A stretch of DNA of 7,024 bases from Bacillota bacterium (GTDB lineage: Bacteria; Bacillota; Dethiobacteria; Dethiobacterales; Dethiobacteraceae): the NCBI GenBank assembly GCA_024650095.1, contig JANKMV010000029.1, positions 4,787 to 11,810 on the forward strand, written 5' to 3'. Below the pieces are notes generated by a model. That model was not told the origin of the DNA. It ran no database searches and saw nothing but the letters and a program-made list of their open reading frames with translations. Positions 1 to 5,924 of this stretch are shown piece by piece. Positions within the stretch are counted from its first letter, which is position 1, and each line of letters opens with the position of its first letter. A program made the position numbers and the translations under genes.

Positions 1-4
1 CATT

Positions 5-472
5 ATGCACACGATAGCAAACGGTATATCCGGCAAATGTATTATAGCCACCGATTTTATCTCTGCTGGCACTATCCTCTTTACGTTTGACCCTGCTTAC
101 AGTCAAAACGAACAAACGTATCAGACCATACAAGTGGGCCCGAACAAGCATTGTCTTATCAACTCAGACCTGGCATTGCTAAATCACAGTTGCAATCCGA
201 ATTTGCTTGTTGAAACGACAAAAGGAATTGTTTATACAAAAAAGAATGTTTATTGCGATGAAGAATTAACATATTTTTACCCCTCAACTGAATGGGATAT
301 GGTAAGACCTTTTCTCTGTAATTGTGGCAGTCCAGCATGCATGCAATTTATACGCGGAGCCTACTGGACACCCCTATATATTTTGTTAGACCACTATGTA
401 AATAAGCATATTGCTGACTTCATCTTGACAGAAGTAAAATATGCAAGCGATCTTACTACCTTTCTAGACTGA
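5..472 (+). CDS. Small SET-domain protein lysine N-methyltransferase with post-SET zinc motif
   Basis: A 155-residue protein that is essentially one SET domain. Proteins of this fold transfer a methyl group from S-adenosylmethionine to a lysine side chain. Visible motifs in order: the N-terminal Gly-rich strand (GISGKCIIATDFISAG, residues 7-22), the cofactor/pseudoknot motif NHSCNPN (60-66), the EELTYFY segment (86-92) with the likely catalytic Tyr92, TEW (95-97), and a post-SET CNCGSPAC motif (Cys105, 107, 112) that with Cys63 could bind zinc. No signal peptide or membrane segment is seen, so it is probably cytoplasmic (mother cell or forespore). The ATG at 5 lies at the very edge, so its ribosome site is not visible; the frame is open upstream (ATT precedes), and a few more residues may lie outside. 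It converges on the aminomutase gene and ends at a terminator. Its substrate is unknown; a spore or ribosomal protein is possible. The family call is secure, the role is not. Confidence 0.85.
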   Translation: MHTIANGISGKCIIATDFISAGTILFTFDPAYSQNEQTYQTIQVGPNKHCLINSDLALLNHSCNPNLLVETTKGIVYTKKNVYCDEELTYFYPSTEWDMVRPFLCNCGSPACMQFIRGAYWTPLYILLDHYVNKHIADFILTEVKYASDLTTFLD

Positions 473-477
473 TAACA

Positions 478-507
478 GGAAACCGTGCATACGCACGGTT
501 CCTTTTT
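478..507 (+). terminator. Rho-independent terminator of the SET gene
   Basis: Six bases after the SET stop codon, GGAA(A)CCGTGC (478-488) pairs with GCACGGTTCC (493-502) around the loop ATAC, with one bulged A. Five T residues (503-507) follow directly. The T-tract overlaps the stop codon of the converging aminomutase gene (506-508). Read on the minus strand the stem is followed only by TGTTATC, so it should work mainly for the + strand. Confidence 0.85.
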
Positions 508-1747
508 AATTATCGTACTCGATAATCTTTCCTTCCCACGTCTGCAGAAGCACCTTGTTTTCTGTTGTACCTAGTAGGCATTCTGGGTACAAGGCAATTT
601 TGCCTAGACCTCCCGGAGCATTAACTACAAATGTTGGAATTGCCAAGCCGGATGTCGATCCCCGCAGTGATCTCATTATTTCAATTCCTGTTTCAACCGG
701 AGTACGGAAATGATGCGTGCCAGTAACAGGTTTGGCATGGAAGAGATAATAAGGACGTACCATAATGCTCAGTAGCATCTGGTTTAATTTTCTAATGACA
801 AAAGCATTGTCATTAACACCGGCCAATAGCACCGATTGGTTGCCTAAGGCGATGCCACTGCGAGCCAGTTTTAAACAGGCTTCTGCTGCGTGAGGGGTAA
901 TTTCCAGCGGGTGATTAAACTGCGTATTCAGATAAAGCGGCAAGTGATTTCCCAGCATACGGCACAAATCATCTGTAATTCGCATGGGCAATGTGACAGG
1001 TACGCGCGTGCCTATGCGTTTAATTTCTACGTGAGGTATTTGCTCGAGTTCCGTAAGCAGCCAATCCAATGTTTGGTCTTCAAGCATGAGTGCATCTCCA
1101 CCTGTAATGAGAACATCCCGGATTTGCTCGTGCTCTTTAATATATTGTAATGCCGAGAGCAGACCTGCAAGCGATAAGTTCTCGTCAGACTGGCCAATTC
1201 TGCGCCGGCGTTGACAGTGGCGGCAGAACATGGCACAGCGGTTCGTAACATTAATAATTATTCTATCGGGATATCGTTGCACCACCCCTGGGGCTGGTGA
1301 TCCTGCTTCCTCCGCCATCGGGTCTACCAAGCCATGCTGATCTAGCATTTCTTCAATAGCGGGAATGGCTTGCCGACGAATGGGGCAAGCAGCATCCGCA
1401 CTATTAACTAAACTCAAATAGTACGGGGAGATACAAAAACGAAATAGACGGCAAACTTTATCGATTTCCTCTTCCTGCTCTTTGCTCAACTGCAGTAATT
1501 TTGCCAGCTGTTCCACATCGGAAACTCTGTTTGCCACCTGCCATTGCCAATCCTGCCAATCATCTGGGGACGCCTTAAGTGCTGTCTGCAGCTGCTCCTG
1601 CTTGTGCTTAATTTTTTCCCACAGTGTAGTTCCGTCTGGAATTTGGCCCTTTTGCATACTATATAGCTGGATTGCAGCTTCTAGCTCCTTTACTCTACGC
1701 TGAGCATTGTTTTTATTATCCATGTTTTCTTTCACATCTGTGTCCAT
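506..1747 (-). CDS. eam: Glutamate 2,3-aminomutase (radical SAM/PLP, KamA family)
   Basis: 413 residues. The KamA family moves the amino group of an amino acid from C2 to C3 using a [4Fe-4S] cluster, SAM and PLP. Seen: WQDWQWQ near 64-70; CxxxCxxC with Cys171, 175 and 178; Arg180 (the lysine-enzyme carboxylate-binding Arg134); GGDAL (216-220); PGGLGK with the PLP lysine Lys383. Aligned without gaps in this core to Clostridium subterminale lysine 2,3-aminomutase (offset 46, from memory), the two aspartates that hold the substrate epsilon-amine, Asp293 and Asp330, are Lys339 and Asn376 here. That pair is the published mark of glutamate 2,3-aminomutase, so the product should be beta-glutamate. 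The C-terminal zinc CxCxxC tail of the lysine enzyme is absent and its Cys268 is Asn314. The first ~60 residues are an extra charged helical region. ATG 1747 has AAAGAGG 6 nt upstream. It lies 42 nt after ATP-grasp A with no terminator between, so co-transcription is likely. Family certain; glutamate specificity inferred from two residues. Confidence 0.88.
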   Translation of the reverse strand: MDTDVKENMDNKNNAQRRVKELEAAIQLYSMQKGQIPDGTTLWEKIKHKQEQLQTALKASPDDWQDWQWQVANRVSDVEQLAKLLQLSKEQEEEIDKVCRLFRFCISPYYLSLVNSADAACPIRRQAIPAIEEMLDQHGLVDPMAEEAGSPAPGVVQRYPDRIIINVTNRCAMFCRHCQRRRRIGQSDENLSLAGLLSALQYIKEHEQIRDVLITGGDALMLEDQTLDWLLTELEQIPHVEIKRIGTRVPVTLPMRITDDLCRMLGNHLPLYLNTQFNHPLEITPHAAEACLKLARSGIALGNQSVLLAGVNDNAFVIRKLNQMLLSIMVRPYYLFHAKPVTGTHHFRTPVETGIEIMRSLRGSTSGLAIPTFVVNAPGGLGKIALYPECLLGTTENKVLLQTWEGKIIEYDN

Positions 1748-1789
1748 TTGAAACCTCTTTCCCTAACTTAAACGTATAAAGATTGCAGA

Positions 1790-3028
1790 TTATTGCCGTA
1801 ACATATTGAATCGACTACGTTGTGAATGTCGCTGATGCAGCAAGCTCGTTGTTGCTTGTGTTGGTAGGGCTCGTTTACGGGGAATGTCATTTATGACGGG
1901 TTGCTTAACACCGTGTTGGGGGCGCCCATACAGATATTTAGCATACTCTAAGATAGTTTTCGAGTTTCTGTAGAGCGCAGCATTGCCGTAAGCTTTATTA
2001 AGGGATACTTTAGTGGAGCGAGAATTTGCTTCAATAAACCAAATTCTGTTGTTAGGATCGGTGGCAAAATCGATGCCTATTTCCGCGTACTTACCGTAAT
2101 TATTTTCTAAATATTCGTATACATCGAATAAAAACGTATGAACTCTAGCACGAAACGCAACCACTTGCTCCTTTGAGTAGCCCATCTTATTTACAAAGAA
2201 ATCTTCGAATTGGAAAGCATCTCCATGGGTAGTAATGGGAGATCCCGGTTGACCGCACCGCACCGAAACACCTACTATATCCAAGCCCCCTTCTCCATTG
2301 TGCTGAAGCTCTGCCCTCATATCAATCAACCTATTATCATACTTCAGGAGTTGGATACCTTGTTGAATTAAATAATTTTTTCCCTTGAAAAACGCATTCA
2401 CATCATACAGCAGTGCTTGGTAGTCGGATATTGTTTTCACTGTTAATTGTTCATCCCGAAAGTAACTACACTGATAACCACCGTCAGGCAGGACCTCCAC
2501 CCGTAAAACCTGCTCCCCTTTTCTACCGATGTGTGACTTTAGATAAACGACTTTATAGTCCTGAAGCATCTCTTTTATATCATCTGGCTGCTTAACTTCC
2601 CTCGTAGCGGGCAGATAACGTTTCATATGCGGGTCTTGACGTAAGACTTCATATAAACGCCACTTATTAAAGGTATAATGCGTAATCAATTTTCCCTTAT
2701 TTTGGGTAACAATGGTACACAACCTTTTAAAAGTTTGTGCATATCTTTTGCCTAATCCGCTTCTGAGGTATAAAACGTCTGGCAATGTAAACTCTTGGCA
2801 CAGCCATCTTTTATTGCTTTGATGCCAGTAGTAACCGTTAATTTTTTTTGACTGCAAGTTTACATCTTTTAAGGAAAAAAAGTAGAGAGTGTTATTGACT
2901 TCTTTATTGCCTTCAGCCAACCACTGAACCCACGGTTTAGCAATTTGTTTTTTTAAATTGGATACAGATTCACTGTTTAACAATACCCCCATAACAGGTC
3001 TAGCATAAATCTTTTGCTGGATACGCAA
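1790..3028 (-). CDS. YheC/YheD-family ATP-grasp protein A (SPIT subtype, basic C-terminal tail)
   Basis: 412 residues. Bacillus YheC/YheD are spore-coat-associated and made in the mother cell; the fold is that of ATP-dependent carboxylate-amine ligases, but no substrate is established. Seen: N-terminal strand VMGVLLN (12-18); YFFSLKDVN (49-57); LPDVLYLR (82-89); FNKWRLYEVL (120-129) and LPAT (139-142); ATP-binding lysine in VYLK (Lys164); a weak glycine loop (IGRKGEQV, 167-174); QQGIQLLKY (222-230); Asp236/Arg238; SPITT (263-267) where many members have a T..GG loop; EIGID (316-320); and IEANSR (332-337), the Mg/ATP Glu-Asn motif. Past ~370 is a basic, Gln/Ser/His-rich tail of about 40 residues not found in its neighbours. 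Start is TTG at 3028, supported by AAAGGAG; the ATG at codon 13 has no ribosome site and would cut into the first strand. First gene of the pair with the aminomutase. Closest local relative by motifs is ATP-grasp D. Confidence 0.87.
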   Translation of the reverse strand: MRIQQKIYARPVMGVLLNSESVSNLKKQIAKPWVQWLAEGNKEVNNTLYFFSLKDVNLQSKKINGYYWHQSNKRWLCQEFTLPDVLYLRSGLGKRYAQTFKRLCTIVTQNKGKLITHYTFNKWRLYEVLRQDPHMKRYLPATREVKQPDDIKEMLQDYKVVYLKSHIGRKGEQVLRVEVLPDGGYQCSYFRDEQLTVKTISDYQALLYDVNAFFKGKNYLIQQGIQLLKYDNRLIDMRAELQHNGEGGLDIVGVSVRCGQPGSPITTHGDAFQFEDFFVNKMGYSKEQVVAFRARVHTFLFDVYEYLENNYGKYAEIGIDFATDPNNRIWFIEANSRSTKVSLNKAYGNAALYRNSKTILEYAKYLYGRPQHGVKQPVINDIPRKRALPTQATTSLLHQRHSQRSRFNMLRQ

Positions 3029-3039
3029 CTTGATTCAAT

Positions 3040-3046
3040 CTCCTTT
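3040..3046 (-). promoter_or_regulatory. Ribosome binding site fixing the TTG start of ATP-grasp A
   Basis: AAAGGAG on the minus strand lies 11 nt before TTG (3028-3026). No comparable site precedes the first internal ATG (codon 13), so the TTG is preferred. Confidence 0.7.
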
Positions 3047-3058
3047 ACTTTTTGCTCT

Positions 3059-3082
3059 TACTATATTGTCATAATTCCTCAC
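3059..3082 (-). promoter_or_regulatory. Putative promoter of the ATP-grasp A/aminomutase operon
   Basis: On the minus strand, TGATAAT is followed 13 nt later by ATGACAATATAGTAA. GACAATATAGTA can be read as a sigma-E-like -10 (compare CATACAAT) or as a TATAGT box. A start would fall about 25 nt before the TTG, leaving room for the ribosome site. The same AATATAGTAA string precedes gene B. The -35 match is weak. Confidence 0.35.
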
Positions 3083-3107
3083 CAAATTATCATCAGCCCT
3101 TACCAAT

Positions 3108-3160
3108 AGGCCTTTAACAATGCGATGACAGCGGTCGAATTTTGCCTCATTGTTAGGCCT
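3108..3160. repeat. Long imperfect inverted repeat in the divergent region
   Basis: AGGCCTTTAACAATG (3108-3122) is the reverse complement of CATTGTTAGGCCT (3148-3160) except for two extra T residues: 13 paired bases around a 25-nt spacer. No T-tract follows on either strand and no gene ends nearby, so it is unlikely to be a terminator. Its place upstream of the gene A promoter suits a two-site operator or an extruded structure; function unknown. Confidence 0.55.
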
Positions 3161-3296
3161 TACATATTCAATATATGCCGCTGTAAGTAGATTGCTACTG
3201 AAATAACTGTGGTGGTCCTGATAGAATGGAGGGCATCACTTCTGATATATGAGCAGTCTTCATTTTTATCACCATAATAAACAAGATTATCATGAA

Positions 3297-3325
3297 CACT
3301 GTATGCCCCTCTGGGAATATAGTAA
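3297..3325 (+). promoter_or_regulatory. Putative promoter of ATP-grasp B, possibly sigma-K-like
   Basis: AATATAGTA (3316-3324) differs only in its first base from the sigma-K -10 pattern CATAnnnTA, and an AC dinucleotide (3297-3298) lies 17 nt upstream, the minimal sigma-K -35. It also contains TATAGT (3318-3323), but the region 17 nt before that does not resemble TTGACA. Transcription would start near 3331, giving a leader of about 50 nt. Confidence 0.35.
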
Positions 3326-3341
3326 ACTAATTACCCACTAA

Positions 3342-3357
3342 GCCGGTTAAAGCCGGC
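3342..3357 (+). promoter_or_regulatory. GC-rich hairpin in the leader of ATP-grasp B
   Basis: GCCGG (3342-3346) pairs with CCGGC (3353-3357) around TTAAAG, ending 6 nt before the ribosome site. There is no following T run. It could modulate translation or mRNA stability; it may also be chance, being 5 bp. Confidence 0.35.
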
Positions 3358-3363
3358 GCACAA

Positions 3364-3370
3364 AGAGGAG
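3364..3370 (+). promoter_or_regulatory. Ribosome binding site fixing the GTG start of ATP-grasp B
   Basis: AGAGGAG lies 9 nt before the GTG at 3380 and is the only strong site near the start of this frame. Confidence 0.75.
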
Positions 3371-3379
3371 ACAAAATAG

Positions 3380-4513
3380 GTGAATCCGGGGACAGATTAT
3401 AGTCATTTGAGACCACTAATTGGTATTTTTGTAAACAAAAGATTCTTTCGCAACCAGAACGTGACCCCCTTTGCCAGGAAGCTCGCTCAAGCTAACGAAA
3501 AAGCAAAATGTTCTATTTTCTTCTTTTCTTCGCAGCATGTTAATTGGAAAACAAACACAATTAACGCCTATGTTATAGATAGTAACAACCAACAATGGCT
3601 GACGTGCCAGCAGCCGTTTCCTGACATCATCTATGACCGGGCAACCGGCATTGGGCGTGACGAAAAGGCCGCAGTGGAGGCGCTACGTGTCCGCTTTAAG
3701 AAACTATCACAAATTCAATTTATTAACAGCTGTAAACTAAAAAAATGGCAACTCTATCAGAAGTTATCAAAACACAAGACCATCAACAAATATTTGCCAG
3801 CAACCACGAATAGCCGTAGCATAGAGGATATCAAAGCAATGCTAGCTATTTATGACTATCTTTTTCTAAAAAGCTCTGGCGGCAGTGGGGGCAAGCGCGT
3901 ATTTGCTCTGGAAAAGAATGAGAATGGATACTGCTTCCGTTATTATCATCAGGGCCTCCACCTAAAACGACATGTTTCCAATTTAGACGACCTACGTTCA
4001 GAAATGAAAAAGATCAACCTAACGCCGCAACGGGTCGTTATTCAGCAGGGCATCCGCCTGCTAAAATATAATAACCGCCCGCTAGACTTGCGTGTCCTGA
4101 TGGTAAAAAATAAAAACGGCGACTGGAAAGCTATCTATAATCAAGCAAGGGTAGCCCCAAAAGGAGCGATTATTACCAATGCCTCCCTCGGTGGAGAGGT
4201 GAAAAATTTTAGCGATATTTATTCAGCATTGAAAAAAAGGTACGCCAAAATACCATCTGATAAGCAAATTAAGGACATCTGCATTATCATCGCCCGTTAT
4301 ATCGAAAAAGAGTTTGGCGTCTTCGGGGAAATGGGCATTGATATTGCTGTGGATGAGACCGGCAAGGTATGGTTGTTAGAAGCAAATTCTAAACCCAGTA
4401 AATTGCCGGAACAAGGGCTTGAAGACACCCTAGGAATATCCCCCCAATTTCTTATGACGCTAGAGTATGCCAAATTCTTATATGCAAAAAAAACCAGTAA
4501 GCCCAATAACTAG
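3380..4513 (+). CDS. YheC/YheD-family ATP-grasp protein B
   Basis: 377 residues, GTG start. It has the best-kept ATP-binding elements of the short paralogs. Seen: first strand LIGIFVNK (13-20); IFFFSSQHVNW (46-56); FPDIIYDRATGIG (80-92); KKWQLYQKL (121-129); YLPAT (138-142); Lys164 followed by the glycine-rich loop SSGGSGGKRV (165-174); VIQQGIRLLKY (220-230); LDLRVL (235-240) with Asp236 and Arg238; a T..LGG loop at 266-272 (ITNASLGGEV); EMGID (317-321); LLEANSKPSK (332-341) with Glu334 and Asn336. By family it should form an acyl-phosphate and then an amide, with substrate unknown. No signal peptide or membrane segment. It is transcribed alone, divergent from ATP-grasp A and convergent with ATP-grasp C, and ends in a Lys-rich tail. 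Unlike A and D it keeps the NSKP motif and the GG loop, so it may act on a different acceptor. Confidence 0.88.
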   Translation: MNPGTDYSHLRPLIGIFVNKRFFRNQNVTPFARKLAQANEKAKCSIFFFSSQHVNWKTNTINAYVIDSNNQQWLTCQQPFPDIIYDRATGIGRDEKAAVEALRVRFKKLSQIQFINSCKLKKWQLYQKLSKHKTINKYLPATTNSRSIEDIKAMLAIYDYLFLKSSGGSGGKRVFALEKNENGYCFRYYHQGLHLKRHVSNLDDLRSEMKKINLTPQRVVIQQGIRLLKYNNRPLDLRVLMVKNKNGDWKAIYNQARVAPKGAIITNASLGGEVKNFSDIYSALKKRYAKIPSDKQIKDICIIIARYIEKEFGVFGEMGIDIAVDETGKVWLLEANSKPSKLPEQGLEDTLGISPQFLMTLEYAKFLYAKKTSKPNN

Positions 4514-4535
4514 AAACTAGCCAGCCTATATTGTA

Positions 4536-4576
4536 AAACCCAGAAGTTGAGATTGTGCATCTCATCCTCTGGGTTT
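4536..4576. terminator. Convergent hairpin terminator between ATP-grasp B and ATP-grasp C
   Basis: AAACCCAGA (4536-4544) pairs perfectly with TCTGGGTTT (4568-4576). Inside, TGAGAT (4548-4553) pairs with ATCTCA (4559-4564) around TGTGC. It lies between two converging genes. The T-tract is short on both strands (GGGTTTCTT on +, GGGTTTTAC on -), so it may stop transcription from both sides with moderate strength. Confidence 0.7.
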
Positions 4577-4600
4577 CTTGTCGTCGACAAAACATTTGTT

Positions 4601-5911
4601 TCAGTGACCTCGCGAAGACGTGTTAAATGTCAGAAACTGAGCATAAAAAATAACTTGCCCAACTTGTTTTTCTCTAATTTCAGGCTCATCAAATCTCATC
4701 GGTTTAGCGTTGGCTTCAAATATCCATGGCTTCCCATTGTCATCCAATCCTATATCAATACTCATCTCCCCCAAATGATGGTAATGCTGCTCTAGCCTTT
4801 CAGCAACATCAATACATAAACGTTCAACTTTTTTTATGATATGCTTATGATTTAGTTGTGGGAAGACTTGTTGCAGTACATTTTTTGCTGTACCAATTCG
4901 ACCTCCTCTCGGTATATGGGTAGTGATACTTTGAGAGTGTGCGGCAATGCGTATCCCCAGACCTGATAATTGCCAGAGACCTTGGCGATTCTTTTGTACT
5001 AGCACACGACAATCAAATGGACATGTGGATACATGCGCCAGAGGAACAGCTTGCTGTACGATGTATGAAGAGCTAATCCTCTGTTTCTTGATCTTTTTCC
5101 AAAGTCTGCGAATATTGTACGCCGTGTATTGCTTTAGTTGTTTGTCGTCAGCATAATAGTGCATGATATACGCTTTTTTTGCTTGCGACTTCTTGACACG
5201 AATAATACCTGAGCCAAGTCTTGCATCTATAGGTTTTAAATAGAGTGCAGAATGTCGTTCTAACATCGTAACCAAGTCTTTTTGGGACTGTAATGCAATC
5301 GTTTCAGGAATATTTTTATTAATTTTGGCGGATTTGCTTAATGCTGCGATAATTTCTTCTTTATTAAAAAATCCACGATTATATAATGAAATCGCCGGTT
5401 GGGATAAAAACCGCTGTATACAGGACTGACTGCTTTCTATATTTTCGTGGGCCCGATCTTGAATACGGTTATAGACGACGTTAGGGAATGGAAAAGAGCA
5501 TGTCACCCATTGTTTATTTAACTTATCAAATATACTTCCTTGGATACTTCTTTTTTCCCAGTTAACGCTACTCGGGGTAAAGGCAAAGACAATGCCGCCA
5601 ATCTTTTGTCCTGCCTCCATAATATCTTTATAGTTGTTAAAGTTCCCCTTCAATGATCCATCTTCATTTTCCGCGCTTAATATGCCTACTAATGGCCCCA
5701 GGATGGACCGCTTCCCCAATGCCACCATTACTTTCATTGGTAATACTCCCGGTAATATTGAGAAATCATTATGAACTCTCATATTAACGGATGTGGGTGG
5801 AGCACCCCAATAGAATGTTTGGTGATTAGTGAACCGTTGTTCTTTGGTATCGATATGCCACTTGCTACTCCCAGGATCATAACATAGATCGACTGGTATC
5901 AATACAGACAC
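4601..5911 (-). CDS. YheC/YheD-family ATP-grasp protein C (full-length, with N-terminal domain)
   Basis: 436 residues and the only copy with the ~70-residue N-terminal domain of full-length YheD-type members (TFYWGAPPTSVNMRV at 32-46; LPGVLPMKV at 53-61), leading into LGPLVGILS (71-79). Then GGIVFAFTPSSVNW (105-118), FPNVVYNR (142-149), FFNKEEI (181-187, lacking the KW..Y of the others), IPET (201-204), YLKP with Lys226, glycine loop RLGSGIIRV (231-239), YIVQQAVPLA (283-292), FDCRVLVQK (299-307) with Asp300 and Arg302, a T-rich PRGG loop (330-337), GEMSIDIGLD (381-390) and FEANAKPMRF (398-407) with Glu399 and Asn401. It is closest to the canonical spore proteins. GTG start with AGAAGG 7 nt upstream; that site overlaps the stop codon of ATP-grasp D, so the two are very likely one operon with translational coupling. 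Substrate unknown. Confidence 0.88.
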   Translation of the reverse strand: MSVLIPVDLCYDPGSSKWHIDTKEQRFTNHQTFYWGAPPTSVNMRVHNDFSILPGVLPMKVMVALGKRSILGPLVGILSAENEDGSLKGNFNNYKDIMEAGQKIGGIVFAFTPSSVNWEKRSIQGSIFDKLNKQWVTCSFPFPNVVYNRIQDRAHENIESSQSCIQRFLSQPAISLYNRGFFNKEEIIAALSKSAKINKNIPETIALQSQKDLVTMLERHSALYLKPIDARLGSGIIRVKKSQAKKAYIMHYYADDKQLKQYTAYNIRRLWKKIKKQRISSSYIVQQAVPLAHVSTCPFDCRVLVQKNRQGLWQLSGLGIRIAAHSQSITTHIPRGGRIGTAKNVLQQVFPQLNHKHIIKKVERLCIDVAERLEQHYHHLGEMSIDIGLDDNGKPWIFEANAKPMRFDEPEIREKQVGQVIFYAQFLTFNTSSRGH

Positions 5912-5918
5912 TTGCTCA

Positions 5919-5924
5919 CCTTCT
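5919..5924 (-). promoter_or_regulatory. Ribosome binding site of ATP-grasp C, overlapping the ATP-grasp D stop
   Basis: AGAAGG on the minus strand, 7 nt before the GTG at 5911. Its first base is the last base of the upstream TAA (5926-5924), a layout typical of translational coupling. Confidence 0.65.

Larger units (their letters stand above)
3029..3379. other. Divergent intergenic control region between ATP-grasp A and ATP-grasp B
   Basis: 351 nt without a convincing gene. It holds, left to right, the ribosome site and -10-like box of gene A (3040-3067), a long imperfect inverted repeat (3108-3160), a small dyad AGTAG/CTACT (3186-3199), a 30-codon His-rich ORF of doubtful status (3249-3341), a -10-like box for gene B (3316-3325), a GC-rich 5'-leader hairpin (3342-3357) and the ribosome site of gene B (3364-3370). 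I found no good TTGACA-type -35 hexamer for either gene, which fits use of an alternative (sporulation) sigma factor but does not prove it. Confidence 0.7.

Noticed and set aside
890..1703. Open frames of 73-86 codons on both strands inside the aminomutase gene
   Set aside because: They overlap a full-length gene with intact catalytic motifs, have no recognisable domains and are Cys- or Arg-rich in the manner of shadow frames.
506..1747. Lysine 2,3-aminomutase (beta-lysine or EpmB-type EF-P modification)
   Set aside because: Both substrate-amine aspartates are replaced (Lys339, Asn376), there is no ablB or EF-P gene in view, and the N-terminal length is not that of EpmB.
2413..2595. 60-codon + strand frame inside ATP-grasp A
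   Set aside because: Antisense to a conserved ATP-grasp core, with no ribosome site or family resemblance.
3228..3252. Octapeptide frame ending in an ATGA overlap with the His-rich ORF, resembling a translationally coupled leader peptide
   Set aside because: No ribosome site before its ATG and no attenuator-like alternative hairpins downstream.
4578..4590. Dyad TTGTCG-T-CGACAA just after the convergent terminator
   Set aside because: Short, lies between converging genes just before the ATP-grasp C stop codon, and has no neighbouring promoter to regulate.
4297..5156. 69- to 82-codon frames antisense to ATP-grasp B and C
   Set aside because: They mirror conserved coding sequence of the real genes; the one at 4547 also runs through the terminator hairpin.
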